Made by a program: the position numbers and the translations under genes
Assembly (NCBI RefSeq): GCF_000371965.1
Contig: NZ_AQUO01000001.1
Span: 986,001-1,050,000, forward strand
Origin: Paracoccus sp. N5
GTDB taxonomy: Bacteria; Pseudomonadota; Alphaproteobacteria; Rhodobacterales; Rhodobacteraceae
DNA length: 64,000 nt
Reading direction: 5' to 3'
Shown: piece after piece, positions 16,601 through 24,308 of the stretch
Numbering within the stretch: position 1 is the stretch's first letter
Layout: every line of letters starts with the position of its first letter
The notes under the pieces: generated by a model
The model's database searches: none
What the model was told of the DNA's origin: nothing
What the model saw: only the letters and a program-made list of their open reading frames with translations

Positions 16601-19161
16601 ACACCGCCCGGGTCAAGGTTCAAGCGCTGGCCGACGGGCTGGGCTTGGTCTCGGTGCTGTCGAACCGGCTGGTGTCCATGCAGACCGTGGTGCTGAAGGC
16701 GGGCGAAAACAGCCTGGACCTGCCGGTCACCGACGCCTGGGGCGCCGGGGTCTATGTCACCGTCAGCGCCATCCGTCCGCTGGGCGAGGCCAAGGCCGAA
16801 CGCACCCCGGTGCGGGCGCTGGGCCTGGCCCATGCCGCCGTCGATCCCGGCGCGCGCAAGCTGGCCGCCAGCATCGAGGCCCCGGCCGAGACCCGCCCGC
16901 GCGGCGTGATCCCGGTCACGCTGAAGGTCGATGGCGCGGCGGGCGAGACGGTGCAGGCCACCATCGCCGCCGTCGACCAGGGCATCCTGAACCTGACCGG
17001 CTTCCAGCCGCCGAACCCGTCCGACCATTACTTCGGCCAGCGCCGGCTGGGGGTGGGGCTGCGCGACCTTTACGGCCGGCTGATCCTGTCGACCGGCGCC
17101 CCGGACGGCGCGCTGCGGACCGGCGGCGACGCCATGCAGGCCACGGCCGAGGCACCGCCGCCGACCGAAAAGCTGATGAGCTGGTTTTCCGGCCCGGTGA
17201 CCGTTGGCGCGGACGGCACCGCGACCGTCGAGGTGCCGGTGGGCGATTTCAACGGCGAGGTGCGGGTCATGGCCGTGGTCTGGTCCGGCAAGGGCGTGGG
17301 CCAGGCCGATGCAAGCGTGCTGGTGCGCGACCCGGTGGTGATGACCGTGACCGCGCCGGCCTTCCTGGCGCCGGGCGACCGGGCGCAGGTCGGGCTGCGG
17401 CTGACCCATGCTTCGGGGCCCGCGGGCGAGGTCAGGCTGGCGGTCGAACAGGTCGGCGGCGCCGCGCCGCTGACGACCAGCCTGCCCACCGACAGCGTGA
17501 CCCTGGCCGAGAAGGCCGAGGCGCAGGTCCAGATGCCGGTCACCGCCGGCGAGGCCCTGGGCCATGCCGATCTGCGCCTGACGCTGACCACGCCCGACGG
17601 CCAGGCGCTGACCAAGGACATCACCATCCCGGTGGCGCTGAACGAAGCCGACATCCAGCGCCAGGACCGCATCCTGGTCCAGCCGGGGCAGAGCATCGCC
17701 GTGCCGCCGACGCTGACCGAAGGCATGCTGCCCGGCGCGCTGCTGACGGCGGCGGTCGGGCCCTATGCGCGGCTGGACGTGGCGGGCGCGCTGGCGCGGC
17801 TCTCGCGCTATCCCTATGGCTGCACCGAGCAGCTGACCTCGGGCGCGATGCCGCTTTTGTATCTGCCCGGCCTGGCCGCGCTGGAGGGCGTGGACGGCGG
17901 CGATACGGCCGAGCAGGTGCAAAAGGCGATCACCCAGATCCTGACCCGGCAGGGCAGCAATGGCGGCTTCGGGTTGTGGTCTGCCGATTCGGGCGACCTG
18001 TGGCTGGAAGCCTATGTCACCGACTTCCTGTCGCGGGCGCGCGCGGCCGGCTATCAGGTGCCCGACACCGGCTTCCGGCTGGCGGTGGACAACCTGAGGA
18101 ACCGCGCCAATTACGCCACCGAACCCGGCGCCGCCTCGGCCGAGGAGAACGCGGCGCTGGCCTATGCGCTGGCGGTGCTGGCGCGCGAGCGGGCAGCGAC
18201 GGTGGGCGATCTGCGCTATTACGCCGACACGGCGGCGGGGTCGTTCTCGACGCCGATGGCTGCGGCGAATCTGGGCGCGGCGCTGGCCTCATATGGCGAT
18301 CAGGCGCGGGCGGACCGCATGTTCACCCAGGCGCGCAACCTGCTGAACCTGGGCGCGCCCGAGCCGCAGGTCTTCCGCGCCGACTATGGCACGCGGCTGC
18401 GCGACGCGACGGCGGTGCTGGCCCTGGCGGCCGAGGCGAAAAGCCGGGCGGTGGACGAGACCGACCTGACCAGCCGCATCGCCGAACAGATCCAGCGGGC
18501 CGAGGAGGACGGCCGCAGCCTCTCCACCCAGGAATCGCTCTGGACGGTGATGGCCGCGCAGGCGCTGTCGCAATCGGTGCCACCCGCGGCTTTGAACGGC
18601 GTGGCGCTGACCCAGCCGGTCACCAGCCTGCCCGATGCCGATGCGAGCCTGGCCAACAACGGCGCGCAGGCGCTGGAGGTGACGCTGACCGCCACCGGCA
18701 AGCCCCGCGGCCAGGTGGCGGCGGGCGGCAAGGGCTACAGCATCGCCCGGCGCTATTACAGCATGGAGGGCGAGGCGCTGGACCCCGCCAGCGTCAGCCA
18801 GGGCACCCGCATGGTGGTCGAGCTGGAAATCGCGCCGCAATCCGAGGGCGGCGGCCGGCTGGTCATCGCCGACCCGCTGCCGGCGGGATGGGAGATCGAC
18901 AACCCGAACCTGTTGCGCGCCGGCGATGTCTCGGCGCTGGACTGGCTGGACGGGCAGACTTCGGCCGAGATGACCGAGTTCCGCGCCGACCGTTTCGCGG
19001 CTGCGCTGACCTGGACCTCGGCCGATAGCTTCCGGCTGGCCTATATCGTCCGCGCGGTGACGCCCGGGCAGTTCCGCCACCCGGCCGCCAGCGTCGAGGA
19101 TATGTACCGCCCCGAGTTCCGCGCCTGGAGCGAGGGCGGCAGCGTGACCGTCACGCCCTGA
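13672..19161 (+). CDS. Bacterial alpha-2-macroglobulin with thioester motif and N-terminal PAN-like domain
   Basis: An 1829-residue exported protein, the largest gene here. After a signal peptide (to about residue 23) comes a cysteine-rich PAN/Apple-like domain (about 45-105, TLQACVQACVANDACTALTY), then helical repeats, then the string of macroglobulin beta domains. The thioester motif CTEQ is at residues 1384-1387 (YPYGCTEQLTS), followed by the alpha-toroid. Such proteins trap proteases in the periplasm by covalent capture. The E. coli thioester homologue is encoded with pbpC (PBP1C); here no pbpC is present and the gene follows the SoxH-like hydrolase. No lipobox is evident. GGGAGGAAGG precedes the ATG. 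Confidence 0.92.
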   Translation: MAPRHGFIAAALAALLLVGNAQAEEAPVPERRLSLQADTDLPGGDLGPIFDTTLQACVQACVANDACTALTYNERARACFPKGEGTGAAAGFVGAISGHVVALDSEARLRAQSRAAAAPFIAPQDLTQAQAQARSFPALHPPMADYPQGSAQAAESGGDLALAARITASEAARYDRAEDWTNLARLTLYTGDQNDSDASNAVAAMAINGYLRAGQDAVAGRALSWLAMAWERQGRGRDALAALRLAAKLSPADSEIASALEESEARNGFRVTDTQVESEGKTPRFCAVMSRALSTSTDYAPFLRLPGRDLTVEANDDRLCVAGLTHGQEVELTLRAGLPSADGEVLARDVTLKGYVRDRSPEVRFPGRAYVLPASGDQRLSMVTVNADAVDLRLLRISDRNLIRAMAEDMFATPLDSWQSNYFSDSMAREIWKGTAQVAKPVGQDGLNRELTTSLAIPAEAGPLEPGIYIVEAGVATENASDSGLATQWFVISDFGISTFSGTDGLTVAVRSLNDTAPKVGAEVALVSRSNDVLAKAATDDQGIAHFAPGLALGKDGAAPALVTVTDWQGEGAARAPRDMAFLSLSDPEFDLSDRGVEGQPPAPPIDLFLTTDRGAYRVGETVNATVLARDAESRALPDLPLTAVILRPDGVEQTRMPATPAGAGGSVVSWAIPGNAPRGTWRLELRTEAEGPALATARLLVEDFLPERIDFTPKLPEGPARAGGELALSLNAHWLFGAPAANLPVEGSLRLSPTRALAGFDGYVFGREDDDTSPVTDSLPPGQTDAQGHYQAQITLPPATELGPRPFEAEVVLDIREGAGRPVERVESRVVMPEAPVIGIKPLFEGDIVGEGSEARFALLAVGPDLKPAAAPVRWVLNRIDTDYQWYSLGGQWNWEAITTRTRVGEGVAEPGEAPAEIAAAVEWGQYELVAEPASGQGGQSSTQFYAGWGAVANAGTQTPDRLQVVLDKPAYRSGDTARVKVQALADGLGLVSVLSNRLVSMQTVVLKAGENSLDLPVTDAWGAGVYVTVSAIRPLGEAKAERTPVRALGLAHAAVDPGARKLAASIEAPAETRPRGVIPVTLKVDGAAGETVQATIAAVDQGILNLTGFQPPNPSDHYFGQRRLGVGLRDLYGRLILSTGAPDGALRTGGDAMQATAEAPPPTEKLMSWFSGPVTVGADGTATVEVPVGDFNGEVRVMAVVWSGKGVGQADASVLVRDPVVMTVTAPAFLAPGDRAQVGLRLTHASGPAGEVRLAVEQVGGAAPLTTSLPTDSVTLAEKAEAQVQMPVTAGEALGHADLRLTLTTPDGQALTKDITIPVALNEADIQRQDRILVQPGQSIAVPPTLTEGMLPGALLTAAVGPYARLDVAGALARLSRYPYGCTEQLTSGAMPLLYLPGLAALEGVDGGDTAEQVQKAITQILTRQGSNGGFGLWSADSGDLWLEAYVTDFLSRARAAGYQVPDTGFRLAVDNLRNRANYATEPGAASAEENAALAYALAVLARERAATVGDLRYYADTAAGSFSTPMAAANLGAALASYGDQARADRMFTQARNLLNLGAPEPQVFRADYGTRLRDATAVLALAAEAKSRAVDETDLTSRIAEQIQRAEEDGRSLSTQESLWTVMAAQALSQSVPPAALNGVALTQPVTSLPDADASLANNGAQALEVTLTATGKPRGQVAAGGKGYSIARRYYSMEGEALDPASVSQGTRMVVELEIAPQSEGGGRLVIADPLPAGWEIDNPNLLRAGDVSALDWLDGQTSAEMTEFRADRFAAALTWTSADSFRLAYIVRAVTPGQFRHPAASVEDMYRPEFRAWSEGGSVTVTP

Positions 19162-19190
19162 GGACCGCATGGCGCCGGTGGCACGGTGCC

Positions 19191-19218
19191 GGTGGGTATT
19201 TGGGGAGCAAAGAAGACT
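19191..19218 (+). repeat. Dispersed intergenic element (GGGTATTTGGGGAGCAAAGAAG type)
   Basis: A short element just after the macroglobulin gene, core GGGTATTTGGGGAGCAAAG. Related copies on the minus strand lie near 56647-56675 and 56718-56744, and a sister type (GGGATATTT...CAAGAAAGA) occurs at several other gene ends in this window. It may be part of transcription ends or an old dispersed repeat; function is not shown by the sequence. Confidence 0.55.
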
Positions 19219-19316
19219 GAGGGAGGCGCGGCGCTGGGTCGCGGCGGGAAAGCATTGCTTGCCGGATGGCCGTCCGCGCGCAATAATCCCGCGACCGACA
19301 GGGAGGGGAGGAGACC

Positions 19317-20288
19317 TTGCCCGAACGCCATGAGGATCGCGTCGCCTCGGCCTCGCAATCGCCGGGGGCGGTGACGCGGCTGGCCGCAAGCTGGCGCCGC
19401 TCGATGGTCAAGCACGGGCTGGACCCGGCCCGTCCGCCGCAGCTGCGCCGCCTGACCGCGCGCGAGTTGGCCGAGCGGCGCGGGCGGCTGGACGAATTCA
19501 TCGCCGTGGCCCGGCCGCAGCTGGACCAGCTGTTCCAGCTGGTCTGCCCGACCGGCTGCAACGTGCTGCTGACCGACGCCACCGGCATCGTGCTGGAACA
19601 ACGCGCCAATGCCGCCGATGCGGCGGTGTTTCGCGACTGGGGCCTGTGCGCCGGCACCGACTGGTCGGAACAGGCCGAGGGCACCAATGGCATCGGCACC
19701 TGCCTGGCCGAGGGCCGCCAGGTCACCATCCACCGCGACGAGCATTTCTATGCCCGCAATACCGGCCTTTCCTGCATGGACGCACCGATCTGGGGCCCGG
19801 ACGGGCGGCTGATCGCGGCGCTGGACGTGAGCTCGGCCCGGTCCGACCATACCGAGCGCTGGAATGCGCTGATTGCGGCGCAGGTCGCCCATAGCGCGCG
19901 CGCCATCGAGGCGGCCTTCTTCCGCGTCAGCTTCCCCGGCGCGCGCATCATCGCCGCCCAGGCCGAGGGGGCCGAGGATGCGACGCTGCTGATCGCCGTG
20001 GACAAGGACGACCTGGCCATCGGCGCCAACCGCGCCGCCCGCCGCGCCTTCGGGCTGGAGCGCGAGGGCCGGCTGCGGCCGCGTCCCGCCTCGGACCTGC
20101 TGGGCCGCGACGACGAGGCCACCGGCTTCGAGAAGGCCGAGCGCGCCGCGGTGATTCGGGCCCTGGCGCGGGCCGAGGGCAATGTCTCGGCCGCCGCGCG
20201 CGCGCTGGGGGTCGGGCGGGCGACGCTCTATCGCCGCATGCAGCGGCTGGGGATCGACGAAAATCCGGGGCGACTGTCTCGGCCCTGA
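19317..20288 (+). CDS. GAF-domain / Fis-type transcriptional regulator without AAA+ domain (AcoR-like)
   Basis: A 323-residue regulator. The N-terminal two thirds match the GAF sensor part of AcoR-type activators (VCPTGCNVLLTDATGIVLEQ, LCAGTDWSEQAEGTNGIGT, DEHFYARNTGLSCMDAPIWG). The C-terminus is a Fis-type helix-turn-helix (EGNVSAAARALGVGRATLYR). The central sigma-54-contacting AAA+ ATPase with GAFTGA is absent, so it cannot act as a normal enhancer-binding protein. The start is TTG at 19317, supported by GGGAGGGGAGGAG five bases before it. It precedes the aldehyde dehydrogenase gene on the same strand and most likely controls it. Confidence 0.85.
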   Translation: MPERHEDRVASASQSPGAVTRLAASWRRSMVKHGLDPARPPQLRRLTARELAERRGRLDEFIAVARPQLDQLFQLVCPTGCNVLLTDATGIVLEQRANAADAAVFRDWGLCAGTDWSEQAEGTNGIGTCLAEGRQVTIHRDEHFYARNTGLSCMDAPIWGPDGRLIAALDVSSARSDHTERWNALIAAQVAHSARAIEAAFFRVSFPGARIIAAQAEGAEDATLLIAVDKDDLAIGANRAARRAFGLEREGRLRPRPASDLLGRDDEATGFEKAERAAVIRALARAEGNVSAAARALGVGRATLYRRMQRLGIDENPGRLSRP

Positions 20289-20357
20289 AACACATTCGGC
20301 GCAGCGCCGCGGCTGCGGCGTTGATTTGCGAGGCCGCTCGGCCCACCCTTCTGGACG

Positions 20358-20379
20358 AACCGGCTGGAGGAGCCGGGTT
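20358..20379 (+). promoter_or_regulatory. Inverted repeat just before the aldehyde dehydrogenase ribosome site
   Basis: AACCGGCT and AGCCGGGTT flank a five-base spacer, six bases before the AGGAGG of the next gene. It could be an operator for the adjacent Fis-type regulator or an mRNA hairpin affecting translation. Nothing in the sequence decides between the two. Confidence 0.35.
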
Positions 20380-20393
20380 GACAGGAGGAAACG

Positions 20394-21920
20394 ATGCCGA
20401 ACGACCAGACGCATGACTTCAAGGGCGTGAACGTCCTGCCTTTCGCCAAGCGCTATGACAACTATATCGGCGGCACCTGGGTCGCGCCGAAATCCGGCAA
20501 GTATTTCACCAACACCACCCCGATCACCGGCGCCGAGATCGGCGAGATCGCCCGCTCGAACGCCGACGACATCGAGGCGGCGCTGGACGCCGCCCATGCC
20601 GCCAAGGACAAATGGGGCCACACCGCCCCGGCCGAACGCAGCAACATCCTGCTGCGCATCGCCGACCGCATGGAGCAGAACCTGGAGCTGCTCGCCACCG
20701 CCGAGACCTGGGACAACGGCAAGCCGATCCGCGAGACCATGGCCGCCGACGTGCCGCTGGCCATCGACCATTTCCGTTATTTCGCCGGCGTGCTGCGCAG
20801 CCAGGAAGGCAGCATCTCGGAAATCGACAGCGAAACCATCGCCTATCACTTCCACGAGCCCCTGGGCGTCGTGGGCCAGATCATCCCCTGGAACTTTCCC
20901 CTGCTGATGGCCTGCTGGAAGCTGGCGCCCGCGCTGGCGGCCGGCAACTGCGTCGTCATCAAGCCCGCCGAGCAGACCCCGGCCAGCATCATGGTCTGGA
21001 TCGACCTGATCGGCGACCTGCTGCCGCCGGGCGTGCTGAACGTCGTGAACGGCTTCGGGCTGGAGGCCGGCAAGCCCCTGGCCTCGAACCCGCGCATCGC
21101 CAAGATCGCCTTCACCGGCGAGACCTCGACAGGCCGGCTGATCATGCAATACGCGGCCGAGAACCTGATCCCGGTCACGCTGGAGCTGGGCGGCAAGTCG
21201 CCGAACATCTTCTTCGCCGACGTGGCGCGCGAGGATGACGATTTCTTCGACAAGGCGCTGGAAGGCTTCGCCATGTTCGCGCTGAACCAGGGCGAGGTCT
21301 GCACCTGCCCGTCGCGCGTGCTGATCCAGGAATCGATCTATGACCGTTTCATGGAACGCGCCGTGAAACGGGTCGAGGCGATCAAGCAGGGCGACCCGCG
21401 CGATGCGGCGACCATGATCGGCGCCCAGGCGTCGAGCGAGCAGAAGGAAAAGATCCTGAGCTATCTCGACATCGGCAGGAAGGAAGGCGCCGAGGTGCTG
21501 ACCGGCGGTGCCGCCGCCGATCTGGGCGGCGAGCTGTCGGGCGGCTTCTACATCCAGCCCACGATCTTCCGTGGCCACAACAAGATGCGGATCTTCCAGG
21601 AGGAGATCTTCGGCCCGGTCGTCTCGGTCACCACCTTCAAGGACGAGGCCGAGGCGCTGTCCATCGCCAATGACACGCTCTATGGCCTCGGCTCGGGCGT
21701 GTGGTCGCGCGATGCCAATACCTGCTACCGCATGGGCCGCGGCATCAAGGCCGGCCGGGTCTGGACCAACTGCTATCACGCCTATCCGGCGCATGCGGCC
21801 TTCGGCGGCTACAAGCAGTCGGGTATCGGGCGCGAGACGCACAAGATGATGCTGGACCATTATCAGCAGACCAAGAACATGCTGGTCAGCTATTCGCCGA
21901 AGAAGCTGGGCTTCTTCTGA
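20394..21920 (+). CDS. NAD-dependent (acet)aldehyde dehydrogenase, AcoD/ExaC type
   Basis: A 508-residue aldehyde dehydrogenase. Typical blocks are GQIIPWNFPLLMACWKLAPA for the nucleotide site, the catalytic glutamate in LELGGKSPN, and the nucleophile C303 in QGEVCTCPSR (with a second Cys at 305). The C-terminal FGGYKQSGIGRE is the family signature. The closest type is AcoD/ExaC, which oxidises acetaldehyde made by quinoprotein ethanol dehydrogenase. That suits its position 8 kb from pqqABCDE and directly behind the AcoR-like regulator. ACAGGAGG precedes the ATG. Confidence 0.93.
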   Translation: MPNDQTHDFKGVNVLPFAKRYDNYIGGTWVAPKSGKYFTNTTPITGAEIGEIARSNADDIEAALDAAHAAKDKWGHTAPAERSNILLRIADRMEQNLELLATAETWDNGKPIRETMAADVPLAIDHFRYFAGVLRSQEGSISEIDSETIAYHFHEPLGVVGQIIPWNFPLLMACWKLAPALAAGNCVVIKPAEQTPASIMVWIDLIGDLLPPGVLNVVNGFGLEAGKPLASNPRIAKIAFTGETSTGRLIMQYAAENLIPVTLELGGKSPNIFFADVAREDDDFFDKALEGFAMFALNQGEVCTCPSRVLIQESIYDRFMERAVKRVEAIKQGDPRDAATMIGAQASSEQKEKILSYLDIGRKEGAEVLTGGAAADLGGELSGGFYIQPTIFRGHNKMRIFQEEIFGPVVSVTTFKDEAEALSIANDTLYGLGSGVWSRDANTCYRMGRGIKAGRVWTNCYHAYPAHAAFGGYKQSGIGRETHKMMLDHYQQTKNMLVSYSPKKLGFF

Positions 21921-22021
21921 TGCGCGGGCGGGCGGCCCTTGCCGGTCGCCCGGCTACCCCGCTGAACCGGGACCGGCCTTGCGGCGTTCCACCACATCGC
22001 GCCGCAAGCCGGATCACCGCC

Positions 22022-23080
22022 ATGCCCAAGGACTCTGTCATCGTCGACCCCGAGGAGGCGGCCCAGGTTGCCGGGCTGGTCCATGTCAGCGACGACATGC
22101 CGGGCATCGGCCGCCGCCGCAGCGGCAAGGGCTTTTCCTATCGCGACGCCAAGGGCGCGCTGATCCGCGACCCGCGGATGCTGGCCCGCATCCGGGCGCT
22201 GGCGATCCCGCCGGCCTGGCGCGACGTCTGGATCTGCGCCAATCCGCGCGGGCATCTGCAAGCGACCGGGCGCGATGCGCGCGGCCGCAAGCAATACCGC
22301 TATCACCCGCGTTTCCGCGCATTCCGCGACAGCGCCAAGTTCGAGCACATGCTGGACTTTGCCGCCAGCCTGCCGCGGATCCGCGCCCGCGTCGATGCCG
22401 ACATGGGCCGGCGCGGCCTGCCGGCGGAAAAGGTGCTGGCGACCATCGTGCACCTGCTGGAAACCACGATGATCCGGGTCGGCAACGACAGCTATGCGCG
22501 CGAGAACAAGTCGCACGGGCTGACCACGCTGCGCAACCGCCACGCCCGGACCCAGGGCAGCACGGTCCGCTTCCGCTTCAAGGGCAAGGGCGGCAAGGAA
22601 TGGGACCTGGGCCTGCGCGACCGCCGCGTCGCGACCATCATCCGCAAGGTGCAGGACCTGCCCGGCCAGCAGCTGTTCCAGTATCTGGACGAAGCGGGCG
22701 AACGCTGCCGCGTCACCTCGACCGAGGTGAACGACTACCTGCGCGAGATTTCCGGCCGCGCGGTGACGGCCAAGGATTTCCGCACCTGGACCGGCACCGT
22801 GCTGGCCGCCATGGCGCTGGCCGCATCCGAGGCCGTCGACAGCGAAGCGGCGGCGAAACGCAATGTCCGCGACGCCATCGCCACGGTCGCGGCCACGCTG
22901 GGCAACACGCCGGCGATCTGCCGCAAGTGCTATGTCCATCCCGCGATCATCGACGCCTATCTGGCCGATGAGCTGAAGATCATCCTGCGCGCGGAAATCG
23001 ACGCAACCCTGGGCGACACCGACCTGCGCGACGAGGAACGCCAGGTCCTGCGCCTGCTGAAGAAAAGGCTGAAACCATGA
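22022..23080 (+). CDS. DNA topoisomerase IB (poxvirus/eukaryote-like)
   Basis: A 352-residue type IB topoisomerase that relaxes supercoils through a 3'-phosphotyrosine. The N-terminal beta domain starts near SGKGFSYRDAKG; the catalytic part has RVGNDSYARENKSHGLTTLR (Arg and Lys of the active site), KDFRTWTGT and the nucleophile Y304 in CRKCYVHP. Bacterial copies of this family are common in alphaproteobacteria and close to the poxvirus enzyme in size. The ATG at 22022 is used; a longer frame upstream overlaps the aldehyde dehydrogenase. Its stop overlaps the DUF779 start (ATGA). Confidence 0.94.
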   Translation: MPKDSVIVDPEEAAQVAGLVHVSDDMPGIGRRRSGKGFSYRDAKGALIRDPRMLARIRALAIPPAWRDVWICANPRGHLQATGRDARGRKQYRYHPRFRAFRDSAKFEHMLDFAASLPRIRARVDADMGRRGLPAEKVLATIVHLLETTMIRVGNDSYARENKSHGLTTLRNRHARTQGSTVRFRFKGKGGKEWDLGLRDRRVATIIRKVQDLPGQQLFQYLDEAGERCRVTSTEVNDYLREISGRAVTAKDFRTWTGTVLAAMALAASEAVDSEAAAKRNVRDAIATVAATLGNTPAICRKCYVHPAIIDAYLADELKIILRAEIDATLGDTDLRDEERQVLRLLKKRLKP

Positions 23081-23418
23081 CCCAGGCCCTGGACCAGGTC
23101 AGCGCCACCCCCGCCGCGCTGGAGCTGCTGGCCGAGATCGTCGCCGATCACGGGCCGGTGCTGTTCCACCAGTCCGGCGGCTGCTGCGACGGGTCCTCGC
23201 CCATGTGCTATCCGCAGGGCGAGTTCCGCATCGGCGCGCGCGACGTGAAGCTGGGCGAGATCGGCGGCATGCCCTTCTACATCTCGGCCAGCCAATACGA
23301 GGCGTGGAAGCACACCATCCTGACCATCGATGTCGTGCCGGGCCGGGGCGGCATGTTCAGCCTGGACAACGGGCGCGAGAAACGCTTTCTCGTGCGGTCG
23401 GACATCTGCCGCGTCTGA
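23077..23418 (+). CDS. DUF779 family protein
   Basis: A 113-residue protein with the family core FHQSGGCCDGSSPMCYPQGE, a cysteine-rich stretch (C44, C45 and C52) that could bind metal. DUF779 genes usually sit right beside AcoD/ExaC-type aldehyde dehydrogenase genes, which hints at a role in that enzyme's activity or maturation. Here topoisomerase IB lies between the two and overlaps DUF779 by four bases, so the three are probably one operon. The molecular function is unknown. Confidence 0.9.
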   Translation: MTQALDQVSATPAALELLAEIVADHGPVLFHQSGGCCDGSSPMCYPQGEFRIGARDVKLGEIGGMPFYISASQYEAWKHTILTIDVVPGRGGMFSLDNGREKRFLVRSDICRV

Positions 23419-23474
23419 CCGCGCGGGCGCGGGCGCACGGGCCTCCCCCAGGATTTCCGTGCGCCCCCGTCTCT

Positions 23475-23672
23475 TCAGGCGCGGGTCTGGCGCGCCTCGT
23501 CGATCAGCATGATCGGGATGCCGTCGCGGATCGGAAAGGCCAGCCCCGCCGCGTCCGAGATCAGCTCCTGCGCCGCCGCGTCATAGCGCAGCCCGGCATG
23601 GGTGACCGGGCAGACCAGCGCCTCGAGCATGTGGCGGTCGAAGCCGCGTTCGGTGGTGGTGTCTTCGCTCAC
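23475..23672 (-). CDS. Trm112 family protein
   Basis: A 65-residue protein of the Trm112/YcaR group, small zinc-ribbon-like partners of methyltransferases in other organisms. The family pattern HMLEALVCPVTHAGLRYDAA and then GLAFPIRDGIPIML is clear, although only one cysteine remains. The start is GTG at 23672, overlapping the TGA of the LON-domain gene. It ends the thioredoxin-LON-Trm112 operon. Confidence 0.88.
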   Translation of the reverse strand: MSEDTTTERGFDRHMLEALVCPVTHAGLRYDAAAQELISDAAGLAFPIRDGIPIMLIDEARQTRA

Positions 23673-24307
23673 TGGATCGTCTCCTCGTTGTCGCCGCCGT
23701 GCAGGGCATATTCCAGCAAGCCGTCCAGCAGCTGCCGGCGCCCGGCCAGGGTCTGGCGTTCCAGCAGGGCCTGCTTTTCCTCGGGCGCCAGCGGCAACAG
23801 CATCGCCATGGAATTCACCAGCGTCTCGTCGTCGGTCGCCTCGGCGGATTCCCAGTCGGTGGACAGGCCGCGCTGCTCCATGTAGCGGCCCAGCCGCGCC
23901 ATGAATTCGGCGCGGTGAAAGCCCGGGTCCTGCTCCGGCTCGGGGCTGAGGTCCGAGGCATAGTCCGCCCAGTCCACCTGCCCGCGCAGATAGGGGGTGA
24001 AGCCCGGCCGCAGCTCGATCAGCCGGAAGCGCGAGATCGCCTTCAGCGAGATCATCAGCCGGCCGTCGTCCAGTTCGGAAAAGGCGACGATGCGCCCGGC
24101 GCAGCCGACCTGCGCCAGGGCGTCGAGCCCGGCCGCTGCCGGCTGGATCATGCCGATCAGCCGCGAGGGCGTCTTCAGCACGTCCTCGACCATCTGCAGA
24201 TAGCGCGGCTCGAAGATCTGCAATGGCAGCCGGGTGCGCGGCATCAGCACCGCGCCGGGCAGCGGGAACAGCGCGATGACCTCGGGCAAGTCGATGCCGC
24301 GCGACAT
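23669..24307 (-). CDS. LON peptidase N-terminal substrate-binding domain protein
   Basis: A 212-residue protein made only of the N-terminal (PUA-like) domain of Lon protease; no ATPase or protease part is present. The pattern LPEVIALFPLPGAVLMPRTR, then LQIFEPRYLQMVEDVL and GCAGRIVAF, is typical. Such stand-alone domains are widespread in proteobacteria and lack a proven function. The gene begins one base after the thioredoxin stop and overlaps the Trm112 gene. Confidence 0.9.
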   Translation of the reverse strand: MSRGIDLPEVIALFPLPGAVLMPRTRLPLQIFEPRYLQMVEDVLKTPSRLIGMIQPAAAGLDALAQVGCAGRIVAFSELDDGRLMISLKAISRFRLIELRPGFTPYLRGQVDWADYASDLSPEPEQDPGFHRAEFMARLGRYMEQRGLSTDWESAEATDDETLVNSMAMLLPLAPEEKQALLERQTLAGRRQLLDGLLEYALHGGDNEETIQ

Positions 24308-24308
24308 C

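Noticed and set aside
12481..17922. An 1813-codon open frame opposite the macroglobulin gene
   Set aside because: It mirrors the codon pattern of the real gene; high GC makes stop codons rare. The translation is rich in Gly, Arg, His and Gln with no domain, no signal and no ribosome site.
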